From UBA1731 sp964440985 (GTDB lineage: Bacteria; Verrucomicrobiota; Kiritimatiellia; RFP12; UBA1067), in contig CAYTWE010000072.1 in assembly GCA_964440985.1 (NCBI GenBank), forward strand, positions 1 to 5,541: 5,541 nt of DNA, in the 5' to 3' direction. Under the pieces are notes generated by a model, which saw nothing but the letters and a program-made list of their open reading frames with translations, was not told the DNA's origin and made no database searches. Positions 1-5,469 of this stretch are shown here, piece after piece. Made by a program: the position numbers and the translations under genes. Each line of letters starts with the position of its first letter. Position 1 is the first letter of the stretch.

Positions 1-36
1 CCAAATTACAAAGTTTTATCTCGCTAATATTTTTCG

Positions 37-65
37 TTGACGCGAATATGCCGGTTTGGTATATT
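37..65 (+). promoter_or_regulatory. sigma-70 promoter of the feo operon
   Basis: A -35 hexamer TTGACG (37-42) and a -10 hexamer TATATT (60-65) are separated by exactly 17 bp, giving an expected transcription start near 72 and a leader of about 45 nt before feoA1. The other two promoters in this window use the same 17-bp spacing. The assignment rests on match to consensus and position; no start site was measured. Confidence 0.8.
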
Positions 66-71
66 ACCGAC

Positions 72-96
72 TTCGTTAAGGCTAATTAGGTTCGTA
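72..96 (+). promoter_or_regulatory. possible operator in the feo leader
   Basis: Just after the expected transcription start lies the palindrome CTAATTAG (82-89), flanked by two direct copies of TTCGT (72-76 and 91-95) that are 19 bp apart. A site here could block transcription from the promoter at 37-65. The AGGCTAAT/TTAGGTT flavour is loosely like a DtxR-type metal-repressor site, but the symmetry fails outside the central 8 bp, and I see no convincing Fur box. Treat as a candidate only. Confidence 0.2.
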
Positions 97-116
97 AAAT
101 AAGTGAGATAGACATC

Positions 117-326
117 ATGCCGATTTCGTTGATGGGCGTGGGAACGCGATGCAGAATAAAGTGCGTCTCTGGCGATGACGCAGTGCGCAAGCATTTGGGT
201 ACGCTTGGCTTCACCGTAGGCGCCGAGGTGGAGGTCATGTGCAAGATGAACGGCAATCTCATAATAGGGATCATGGATAGCCGCGTTGCCGTCGACCGGG
301 ATCTCGCGAAAAGAATTCTCGTTTAA
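117..326 (+). CDS. feoA: FeoA family protein (first copy)
   Basis: This 69-residue protein is a small SH3-like FeoA-domain protein of the ferrous-iron uptake system, expected in the cytosol and thought to modulate the FeoB transporter. Recognisable family features are the N-terminal strand region, a D-D-A-V-R-K-H-L-G-T-L-G-F helix and turn (residues 20-32), V-G-A-E-V-E-V (34-40), and the closing G-N-L-I-I-G-I-M-D-S-R-V-A-V-D (46-60). The last block resembles the GNLIVNVKGSRVALD-type block that I recall from the first FeoA of two-FeoA operons in Clostridia and other anaerobes. The length is normal for a stand-alone FeoA. The start at ATG 117 is preceded by only a weak GAGA (105-108) as ribosome-binding site. 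feoA2 follows 21 nt after the stop, so the two are very likely co-transcribed. Family identity is secure; the precise role of this variant is not known. Confidence 0.92.
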   Translation: MPISLMGVGTRCRIKCVSGDDAVRKHLGTLGFTVGAEVEVMCKMNGNLIIGIMDSRVAVDRDLAKRILV

Positions 327-347
327 GGTCTGAAAAGGAACAGAGCA

Positions 348-566
348 ATGACACTGAAAGAAGTCAAGGCGGGCGACTGCGTCAAGGTCGTCCGGATTAA
401 CGGGGCAGGCCCGGTGAAGCGCCGCATAATGGACATGGGGCTTACAAAGGGCGTGGAGGCGAGGGTGCGCAAGGTCGCCCCTCTCGGCGATCCGATAGAG
501 TTGACCGTGCGCGGCTATGAGCTGTCCATACGCAAGGACGAAGCGGCCGCGATAGAGGTCGAATGA
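348..566 (+). CDS. feoA: FeoA family protein (second copy)
   Basis: This 72-residue protein is a second FeoA, of the more canonical type. It opens with M-T-L-K-E-V-K-A-G-D, followed by V-K-V-V-R-I-N-G-A-G-P-V-K-R-R-I-M-D-M-G-L-T-K-G (residues 13-36) and the hallmark block PLGDPIELTVRGYELSIRKD (about 45-64). It should act in the cytosol as the small partner of FeoB in Fe(II) import. The start is supported by AAGGA (335-339), 8 nt before ATG 348. Its stop TGA (564-566) overlaps an upstream candidate feoB ATG (563), and the better-supported feoB start (584) is only 17 nt downstream, so translation is probably coupled. It is clearly diverged from FeoA1 (different core residues), so the pair is not a recent tandem duplication. 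FeoA2 is the copy that looks most like FeoA of other bacteria. Confidence 0.96.
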   Translation: MTLKEVKAGDCVKVVRINGAGPVKRRIMDMGLTKGVEARVRKVAPLGDPIELTVRGYELSIRKDEAAAIEVE

Positions 567-570
567 GGAT

Positions 571-576
571 GGAGGA
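571..576 (+). promoter_or_regulatory. ribosome-binding site that decides the feoB start
   Basis: GGAGGA ends 7 nt before ATG 584. The upstream in-frame ATGs at 563 and 569 sit on or before this Shine-Dalgarno sequence and have no such element of their own. Starting at 584 also puts the G1 motif at residue 9, as in most FeoB proteins. Confidence 0.8.
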
Positions 577-583
577 AAGAGAC

Positions 584-3271
584 ATGGCAACACGAATTGC
601 ACTTGCGGGAAACCCGAACTGCGGAAAGACTACGCTGTTCAACGACCTGACCGGTTCGGCACAGTACGTCGGAAACTGGCCGGGCGTCACTGTTGAGAAG
701 AAGGACGGCGTCCTGATTGGACACAAGGACGTTGTGATACAGGATCTTCCCGGCATCTATTCGCTTTCTCCGTATTCGTTGGAGGAGGTCGTCGCCCGCA
801 ACTATCTCGTCAACGACAGGCCGGACGCAATCCTCAACATCGTGGACGGATCCAACCTTGAGCGGAACCTCTATCTCACCACTCAGCTAATCGAACTTGG
901 TCTGCCGATGGTTGTCGCTGTCAACATGATCGACATCGTCCGCAGGAACGGCGACAGCATCGATGTCGCAAAGCTCTCCAAGGCGCTCGGATGCCCAGTT
1001 GTCGAGATATCGGCGCTGAAGGGCTACGGAACGAAGCAGGCGGCTGAGTTGGCGATGTCCGTCGCGGCGAAGGGGCTGCAGGCGGAGGTCCCGCACGTGT
1101 TTACGGGATCTGTGGAACACGCCATCGCCCATATCGAGGAATCGCTTCACGACAGTGTGGAGAAGGCCACGAGCCGCTGGGCCGCAATCAAGGTGTTCGA
1201 GCGCGACGCAAAGGCGATAGAGACGCTTAAGGTGCCGTCTGACATCCTTACTCATGTTGAGGGACACATCAAGGACTGCGAGAAGGAGATGGAGGACGAT
1301 GCGGAGTCCATCATCACGACGCAGCGGTATGAGTACATCCAGAAGATTGTCTCAGAGGCGTTCAAGCGCTCTCCGCGCAAGGCGTCCACGACACTTTCCG
1401 ACAAGATCGACAAGGTCGTGACGAACCGCATCCTTGCGCTTCCGATCTTCTTCCTGTCGCTCTGCGCGATGTGGTGGCTCGCCGTCGCCGACGGCGGTCC
1501 CGGTACGATTCTGACCGATTGGGCGAACGACGGATTCCTCGGCGACGGATGGCATCTTCCTTACACCACGCACGCCTACGAGTGTGCGGAGGACGGCTGC
1601 GCCGAGAAGTGCAAAGACGGGAAGTCTGACGGATGCAAGTGCAAGTCGTGCGAGCAGTATGGCAGCATGGAGTTCGAAGACGCCCAAGGCGAGTTCGCGA
1701 AGCAGGAGGCGTCCAAGAACGCCTGGCAGGCGGCGTACCGTGAGGCGTACGACGCAAAGAACGGCAAGGATTCCTACGCCGCCGCGCTCTCGGCCTTCAA
1801 CGAAAAGGCCAAAGGTGCATTCAAGGCCGGGAAGGATGGCGAAGAGTTCGAGGAAAGCGAATTCGAAGTCCTTGACGAGACGCTTGCAAAGACGGTCGTC
1901 GCAAAGGATGTGTTCGTTGAGGACGAGGAAACCGGCGAGCCTGCCACCCGCGATGTTGTTGATGCGCAGGGCAACCCAAAACTTGACGCGAACGGCGAAC
2001 CTGAGCAGGAGGACGACAAGTGGAACGTAGATTACGCCGCATACCAGAAAGCGACGGAATACGAAGAGCCGGATCCGTCGGCCTTTGGCGTATGGGTGCC
2101 TGGCATCGGTGCTCTCATCAGCGAGGGGCTTGAGAAGCTTGGCGTCGGCGAGACGGTGGCGAGTCTCGTGAACGATGGCGCATGGGGCGGCGTTGCGACG
2201 GTGCTCGGCTTTGTGCCGGTGATTGTGGTGGTGTTCCTCTTCCTTGCATTCCTTGAGGACTGCGGGTACATGGCTCGCGTTGCGTTCATCATGGATCGTC
2301 TTTTCCGCAAGTTCGGGCTGTCCGGAAAATCGTTCATACCGATGATTGTCGGCAAGGGCTGCGGAGTGCCGGCCGTCATGGCCGCACGTACCATCGAGAG
2401 CGAACGTGACCGCCGCATGACGATAATCCTTGCGACGTTCATCCCGTGCGGAGCAAAGACTGTAATCATTGCGATGTTCGCTGCGATATTCTTCCGTGAC
2501 ATGTGGTACGTTGCACCTCTCATGGACGTGATCGGCATTGCGATAATCGTGCTTGGCGGCATCGCGCTCAAGAAGTCGAAGGCATTCGCGGGTGAGGCCG
2601 CTCCATTCGTTATGGAGCTTCCCGCGTACCACATGCCGACGCTCGGCGGCATCCTGCACCACACATGGAATCGCGTGAAGGGCTATATGCTCAAGGCCGG
2701 AATGATAATCTTCCCCGCCTGCGTGTTCCTGTGGTTCATCATGTCGTTTGACTTCAGGTTCAACCTCGTCGGCGACGAAATCGACAATTCGATTCTCGCC
2801 ACTGTCGGCGGATGGATTGCCTGGCTCTTCGCTCCGCTCGGATTCGGAACGTGGCAGGGGGCTGCCGCAACGGTCTCGGCTGAAATCGCGAAGGAGCAGG
2901 CTACGGCGACGCTCGGCATGGTGTCCGCCGGATTTGGCGGTGCCACTACGGCGTCGAACGTCAGTGCGCTCTTCGGATCAATGTCGCAGTATCCGAAACT
3001 CGCCGCAATGTCGTTCATGCTGTTCAATCTGTTTGTGCCGCCGTGCATGGTTGCGATTGCTGTGACGTTCCGCGAGATGGGTTCGAAGGCGTGGGGCTGG
3101 TTCGCCATCGCGTTTCAGCTGTTCGTGGGGTACGCACTCTCGCTGTCCGTCTACCAGATAGGAATGCTTGTTGCGGGCGGCGCGTTCGGCGTGTGGACGG
3201 CAGTTGCCATCCTGCTGGATCTCTGGTGCCTCTGGATGATATTCCGTCCGGCACGTAGGGAGGCGGAGTGA
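584..3271 (+). CDS. feoB: Ferrous iron transporter FeoB with a Cys-rich extracytoplasmic insertion
   Basis: This is an inner-membrane Fe(II) importer of 895 residues (902 if ATG 563 is used), longer than the roughly 650-800 typical of FeoB. The N-terminal G domain has G1 GNPNCGKT (9-16), the G2 threonine in PGVTVE (T36), G3 DLPG (54-57), G4 NMID (114-117) and G5-like SAL (143-145). A helical GDI-type region follows (about 170-270). The first membrane helix is encoded around 1427-1489. About 170 extra residues (about 326-498) then precede the second membrane helix. They open with six Cys (C334, C339, C343, C351, C353, C356) and continue as an acidic, Lys/Glu/Ala-rich stretch. The core afterwards is orthodox: LEDCGYMARVAF (C560), the Gate motif GKGCGVPAVMAART (C593), FIPCGAK (C622), NRVKGYMLKAG, and a second Gate-like half with GTWQGAAATVSAEIAKEQ. 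The usual Leu-Pro after the CGAK motif reads Thr-Val. The sequence resembles the clostridial/Bacteroides-type FeoB. The insertion should face the periplasm if topology is standard; metal capture is an inference. Confidence 0.97.
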   Translation: MATRIALAGNPNCGKTTLFNDLTGSAQYVGNWPGVTVEKKDGVLIGHKDVVIQDLPGIYSLSPYSLEEVVARNYLVNDRPDAILNIVDGSNLERNLYLTTQLIELGLPMVVAVNMIDIVRRNGDSIDVAKLSKALGCPVVEISALKGYGTKQAAELAMSVAAKGLQAEVPHVFTGSVEHAIAHIEESLHDSVEKATSRWAAIKVFERDAKAIETLKVPSDILTHVEGHIKDCEKEMEDDAESIITTQRYEYIQKIVSEAFKRSPRKASTTLSDKIDKVVTNRILALPIFFLSLCAMWWLAVADGGPGTILTDWANDGFLGDGWHLPYTTHAYECAEDGCAEKCKDGKSDGCKCKSCEQYGSMEFEDAQGEFAKQEASKNAWQAAYREAYDAKNGKDSYAAALSAFNEKAKGAFKAGKDGEEFEESEFEVLDETLAKTVVAKDVFVEDEETGEPATRDVVDAQGNPKLDANGEPEQEDDKWNVDYAAYQKATEYEEPDPSAFGVWVPGIGALISEGLEKLGVGETVASLVNDGAWGGVATVLGFVPVIVVVFLFLAFLEDCGYMARVAFIMDRLFRKFGLSGKSFIPMIVGKGCGVPAVMAARTIESERDRRMTIILATFIPCGAKTVIIAMFAAIFFRDMWYVAPLMDVIGIAIIVLGGIALKKSKAFAGEAAPFVMELPAYHMPTLGGILHHTWNRVKGYMLKAGMIIFPACVFLWFIMSFDFRFNLVGDEIDNSILATVGGWIAWLFAPLGFGTWQGAAATVSAEIAKEQATATLGMVSAGFGGATTASNVSALFGSMSQYPKLAAMSFMLFNLFVPPCMVAIAVTFREMGSKAWGWFAIAFQLFVGYALSLSVYQIGMLVAGGAFGVWTAVAILLDLWCLWMIFRPARREAE
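1560..2080 (+). other. Cys-rich, acidic insertion domain within FeoB
   Basis: These codons encode about 170 residues that I do not recall from ordinary FeoB proteins, where only about 45-60 residues join the first two membrane helices. The first part has a C-x4-C-x3-C-x7-C-x-C-x2-C pattern (1583-1651). The rest is rich in Glu, Asp, Lys and Ala, looks helical in its first half, and contains a turn-rich segment DAQGNPKLDANGEPEQEDD. No frameshift or stop occurs, and base use resembles the flanking codons, so it is an in-frame part of the gene rather than recent foreign DNA. Boundaries are approximate. Its function is unknown. Confidence 0.75.
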
Positions 3272-3272
3272 C

Positions 3273-3467
3273 ATGAGCGCCGGTTCCGCCATTGTGCTCG
3301 CGGTGGTGCTGCTCCTTGTGGGGTTCACCGTCTACAGAAGCTTCAAGAAGGGCGCACCGTGCTCCTGCGGACATTCCCGCAGTGAGTGCGGATGTGCCGG
3401 TGGCGCCGGCTGCACGTGCCATTGCGAACAAAATGGACAGAATGCAGATAACCGGTTGCAGTGCTGA
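3273..3467 (+). CDS. FeoB-associated Cys-rich membrane protein
   Basis: This 64-residue protein has one N-terminal membrane helix (about residues 6-21), then a basic YRSFKKG stop-transfer segment and a Cys-rich tail with eight cysteines (30, 32, 39, 41, 47, 49, 51 and the C-terminal residue 64) plus His34 and His50. It matches the small family that follows feoB in many anaerobes (FeoB_associated, Pfam PF12669). Its function is unproven; metal relay or a role in the Feo complex is often suggested. The positive residues after the helix suggest that the Cys-rich tail is cytosolic (positive-inside rule), opposite to the FeoB insertion. The ATG lies one base after the feoB stop, with AGGGAGG (3257-3263) 9 nt upstream, so the gene is tightly co-transcribed. 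Its last codons contain the -35 element of the next promoter. Confidence 0.9.
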   Translation: MSAGSAIVLAVVLLLVGFTVYRSFKKGAPCSCGHSRSECGCAGGAGCTCHCEQNGQNADNRLQC

Positions 3468-3484
3468 ACAGTGTTTGATATAAT
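3456..3484 (+). promoter_or_regulatory. sigma-70 promoter of the outer-membrane protein gene
   Basis: TTGCAG (3456-3461) and a perfect TATAAT (3479-3484) are 17 bp apart. The -35 element overlaps the end of the upstream coding sequence. Transcription should start near 3491, giving a leader of about 55 nt. No intrinsic terminator is visible between the Feo operon and this promoter, so feo transcripts may also read through into the next gene. Confidence 0.85.
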
Positions 3485-3505
3485 TACCCTCATCTAACAA
3501 AATAA

Positions 3506-3521
3506 GGATTGTTCTCAATCC
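3506..3521 (+). other. small stem-loop in the mRNA leader
   Basis: GGATTG (3506-3511) pairs perfectly with CAATCC (3516-3521) around a TTCT loop. There is no T-run after it, so it is not a terminator. It lies about 15 nt into the leader and 9 nt before the Shine-Dalgarno AGGAGA, where it could stabilise the mRNA. It is short enough to be chance. Confidence 0.35.
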
Positions 3522-3545
3522 ACCGTCTACAGGAGAAAACAAGAA

Positions 3546-4448
3546 ATGAACATCAAGAAGATCATGGCTGCCGTTTGCGCCGCAGCGACCTGCGCGGTCT
3601 GGGCCGCAGATGAAAAGGAGGTCGAGACAGAGGAGACCGACTCTTCGCTCTCGGACTATGTGTCGGTAGAGGCGGGCATTTCGCTCGATTCCCGGTACAT
3701 GACATACGGCGTAATCGACGGCAAGGATCCGATTGTCACACCAAGTGCGCAGATCACGTTCTTTGACTGGGTGTACTTTGGCGTTGAATCGATCTTCGAC
3801 GTGACGAAGGGGAACGGCAAGCGCGGCGGCTACGGCAATCGCGCCGGACAGTGGACTACGCTCGATGCGATAGTCGGCGTTGCACACGATTTCGAGCTTT
3901 GCGAATCGATCGGTGCGCTCTCGGTCGACTTCAACTACATCTACGAGTACATTCGCCGCTACCACTCTGACATGGGCGATACCCAGTACTTCAACCTTGA
4001 GCTTTCGCTTGGCGACCTCTGGCTTGAGCCGACGCTTGCCATCGAGCGCGACCTCATGGCGGATGACGGAACGTACGTGAACTTCAGCATCGGACACGAG
4101 TTCCCGCTCATCGACGGCGAAGGCGAGGATGCAGACCCTGTTCTTGCGTTCCGCCCGTCCATTGGCCAGGGCTTTGGCAATACGCAGCGCGCCGCTGGCT
4201 ACTTCGTCAAGCGTAAAGGCTCTGAGGAGCCGCTTGACCATGGCGGCTTGATGGATACGACCATCATGGGTGAACTGACGTGGAACATCTGCGAGAATCT
4301 CTCCCTCTCCGGCTACGTTGCCTACAGCGACTACTGGTTTGACGGGAATATGCGCGACGGTGCGCGTGCGCACAATGCGGACTGGGGACGCAGCTGCGAC
4401 CACTCGTGGAACTTCTACGGCGGCATTGCGCTCGGCGTCTCATTCTGA
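3546..4448 (+). CDS. Putative outer-membrane beta-barrel (porin-like) protein
   Basis: This 300-residue exported protein starts with a signal peptide: MNIKK, a hydrophobic core to about residue 18, and likely cleavage after Ala20 (V-W-A). The mature N-terminus is very acidic (DEKEVETEETDSS). The body alternates hydrophobic and polar residues and is rich in aromatic and Gly residues, as in beta-strands. It begins with VSVEAGISLDSRYMTYGV, which recalls the first strands of TorF-type putative porins. The last strand NFYGGIALGVSF ends in Phe, the classical signal for the BAM insertion machinery, so an outer membrane is expected. AGGAGA (3531-3536) lies 9 nt before the ATG. The gene has its own promoter and terminator and is therefore monocistronic. 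A role in iron or small-solute entry is suggested only by its place next to feo. I cannot assign a specific family with certainty. Confidence 0.8.
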   Translation: MNIKKIMAAVCAAATCAVWAADEKEVETEETDSSLSDYVSVEAGISLDSRYMTYGVIDGKDPIVTPSAQITFFDWVYFGVESIFDVTKGNGKRGGYGNRAGQWTTLDAIVGVAHDFELCESIGALSVDFNYIYEYIRRYHSDMGDTQYFNLELSLGDLWLEPTLAIERDLMADDGTYVNFSIGHEFPLIDGEGEDADPVLAFRPSIGQGFGNTQRAAGYFVKRKGSEEPLDHGGLMDTTIMGELTWNICENLSLSGYVAYSDYWFDGNMRDGARAHNADWGRSCDHSWNFYGGIALGVSF

Positions 4449-4481
4449 CGCGGTTGGTTGTTTGGTTTGGTTGAAACATGG

Positions 4482-4511
4482 CGGACGGCAATTGATTTGC
4501 CGTCCGTTTTT
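4482..4511 (+). terminator. intrinsic terminator of the barrel-protein gene
   Basis: A perfect 10-bp stem, CGGACGGCAA (4482-4491) with TTGCCGTCCG (4497-4506), encloses a 5-nt loop and is followed by five T (4507-4511). It lies 33 nt after the stop codon. Confidence 0.95.
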
Positions 4512-4517
4512 GCATGG

Positions 4518-4546
4518 TTGCGTACGCAAATGGAAAATGGTATATT
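4518..4546 (+). promoter_or_regulatory. sigma-70 promoter with palindrome over the -35
   Basis: TTGCGT (4518-4523) and TATATT (4541-4546) are 17 bp apart, placing the transcription start near 4553 and leaving a leader of about 83 nt. The -35 element forms the left half of a perfect 12-bp palindrome, TTGCGTACGCAA (4518-4529), which could be a repressor or activator site. The promoter begins only 6 bp after the preceding terminator. Confidence 0.75.
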
Positions 4547-4635
4547 CATCGACGTTGTTTCTTGTCTCGGTGTTCGCGTGTGCGGACTGAGGGGAGACGG
4601 GTGTTTTCATGCTATAGACAGAAAGGAACTTTGAT

Positions 4636-5058
4636 ATGAACATGAAACTGGTTTTGACGTTGGCAGCCGCTTTGGCTGCCGGAGTGGTGAGTGCGGCGCC
4701 ACCCGGCCCTCGCGGCGGTCCTGGCGGCCCTGGTGGCCCTCGCCCGGGCGGAGCGCCGCCGCCCGCGATGCGCGGCCCTGGTCCGGGTGGGCATAGAGGC
4801 GGCCCGGCACCGGCGCCGCACCGTAAGCACCATAAGCGTCATCATGGTGCGGATGTCGCCGCTGCCGTCATTGGCACGGCCGCAGTGATTGGCGACATAA
4901 TCAACCCGGCGCCGGTGGTTGTCGCCCCTGCGCCTGTCGTGGTCGCACCTCCACCTCCGCCACCGCCACCGCCGCCACCGATTGTTGTGGTACCTCCTCC
5001 TCCGCCACCACCGCCACCACCGCGCCGTCCCCCGCCACCTCCGCCACGCCGCTGGTAG
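4636..5058 (+). CDS. Exported Gly/Pro/His-rich protein with polyproline C-terminus
   Basis: I do not recognise a named family for this 140-residue protein. A signal peptide (MNMKLVLTLAAALAAGVVSA, likely cleaved after Ala20) sends it out of the cytosol. Next come a Gly-Pro-rich stretch with GGP repeats (21-61), a His/Lys/Arg cluster HRKHHKRHH (62-70), a short Ala/Gly hydrophobic segment AAAVIGTAAVIGDII (75-89), two copies of APVVVAP (92-98 and 99-105), and proline runs of 11, 10 and 6 (105-115, 120-129, 132-137) split by IVVV and Arg pairs. It ends RRW. Proline runs form stiff polyproline-II rods, and their translation normally needs EF-P. The His cluster could bind metal. AGGA (4624-4627) lies 8 nt before the ATG; ATG 4642 is an alternative. 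The gene has its own promoter and terminator. A periplasmic or cell-surface location is likely; its function is unknown. Confidence 0.75.
   Translation: MNMKLVLTLAAALAAGVVSAAPPGPRGGPGGPGGPRPGGAPPPAMRGPGPGGHRGGPAPAPHRKHHKRHHGADVAAAVIGTAAVIGDIINPAPVVVAPAPVVVAPPPPPPPPPPPIVVVPPPPPPPPPPRRPPPPPPRRW
4909..4950 (+). repeat. tandem 21-bp repeat encoding APVVVAP twice
   Basis: Positions 4909-4929 and 4930-4950 encode the same seven residues with different synonymous codons, which suggests an old duplication kept at the protein level. Confidence 0.7.
4948..5046 (+). repeat. proline-codon tract
   Basis: Twenty-seven of 33 consecutive codons here are CCN (Pro), mixing CCT, CCA and CCG, with one CCC. The triplet-periodic, low-complexity DNA is prone to length change by slippage, and the reads or assembly could be wrong in copy number. 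The mixed codons argue against very recent expansion. Confidence 0.8.
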
Positions 5059-5080
5059 GTCGGTAGCAGCCAATATGACG

Positions 5081-5119
5081 AATCCCAGCCGTAAAGTCAT
5101 GCACTTCGGCTGGGATTTT
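5081..5119 (+). terminator. intrinsic terminator after the polyproline protein gene
   Basis: AATCCCAGCCG (5081-5091) pairs perfectly with CGGCTGGGATT (5107-5117). After a 2-nt bulge, AAGT (5094-5097) pairs with ACTT (5103-5106) around a CATGC loop. The T-run is short (TTTT, 5116-5119, overlapping the stem end). It lies 22 nt after the stop codon. Confidence 0.85.
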
Positions 5120-5190
5120 GCATAAACTTCAAGGACGCGGTGCATGACGGCACGGTCCGAGACGCCGCATACATGGGCGCGTGGAGCGGG

Positions 5191-5469
5191 TTAACGGTGG
5201 CGGTTCGGAGACCCGCACGATAGTGTGCCGGCAAGAGTGGCAAGAGCCATGAACAGGCTGGCAGCGCCGGACACCCAGTGCCCTGTGTACATGAGAAACA
5301 CCATTGCGCAGACGAAGACAATGATAAGCAGAAATCCGAGCCATGTACGAAGCGTGGATTGATTCGCTTTTCTCATTTCCAGCGTGTGCGCATTCTCCTG
5401 ATCGGCTTGAGCCATTTCAAGCAGTAGTTTGGCAGAACCAGGATAATGGCGTTCAAAAAGTTCCACCAC
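5191..5469 (-). CDS. DUF2335-like two-helix membrane protein, probably 5'-truncated
   Basis: The 92-codon frame from GTG 5469 encodes VELFERHYPGSAKLLLEMAQ, a QADQENAHTLEMRKAN helix, and two membrane segments (about residues 43-61 and 65-82). From memory this matches the DUF2335 family (Pfam PF10097), whose members have a PPPEvL...PGaaeril.maE block followed by two helices and whose function is unknown; family members often occur on phages and mobile elements. Two features are odd. The GTG lies 6 nt beyond the end of a tRNA gene and has no Shine-Dalgarno sequence. The in-frame residues just upstream, APPPPE, fit the family motif but are read from the tRNA acceptor end and CCA. The frame upstream is closed by a TAA in the tRNA anticodon region with no usable start. 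In-frame ATG 5415 also lacks a good ribosome site. The gene may be a remnant, or may start inside or downstream of the tRNA. The stop TAA is at 5193-5191. Confidence 0.6.
   Translation of the reverse strand: MVELFERHYPGSAKLLLEMAQADQENAHTLEMRKANQSTLRTWLGFLLIIVFVCAMVFLMYTGHWVSGAASLFMALATLAGTLSCGSPNRHR

Noticed and set aside
1..116. A Fur box before the feo operon
   Set aside because: AT-rich stretches are present, but none shows the GATAAT-type inverted or hexamer repeats needed for a credible call.
1352..2662. A 436-codon open frame on the minus strand inside feoB
   Set aside because: It is antisense to a certain feoB frame, has an unlikely composition (many Arg, His and Asn), shows no signal or domain, and has no ribosome site. 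It reflects codon bias of the real gene.
3506..3521. A terminator for the Feo operon
   Set aside because: The GGATTG/CAATCC hairpin has no T-run after it and lies downstream of the next promoter, so it belongs to the leader of the barrel gene.
3024..4403. A 459-codon minus-strand open frame across the end of feoB, the Cys-rich gene and the barrel gene
   Set aside because: It covers three well-supported plus-strand genes and a strong promoter, and its product has no recognisable features.
4529..4634. A short frame (ATG 4529 to TGA 4632-4634) ahead of the polyproline gene, possibly a leader peptide
   Set aside because: Its ATG overlaps the region between the -35 and -10, upstream of the expected transcript start, and it has no ribosome-binding site.
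4948..5046. A CRISPR-like or DNA-level satellite array
   Set aside because: The periodicity is three bases and is explained by proline codons; there are no spaced repeats or spacers.
5095..5223. A plus-strand open frame reading INFKDAVHDGTVRDAAYMGAW after the second terminator
   Set aside because: It looks faintly protein-like, but it begins inside the terminator hairpin, has no start codon before ATG 5167 and no ribosome site, and overlaps the end of the minus-strand gene. A decayed remnant is possible but unsupported.
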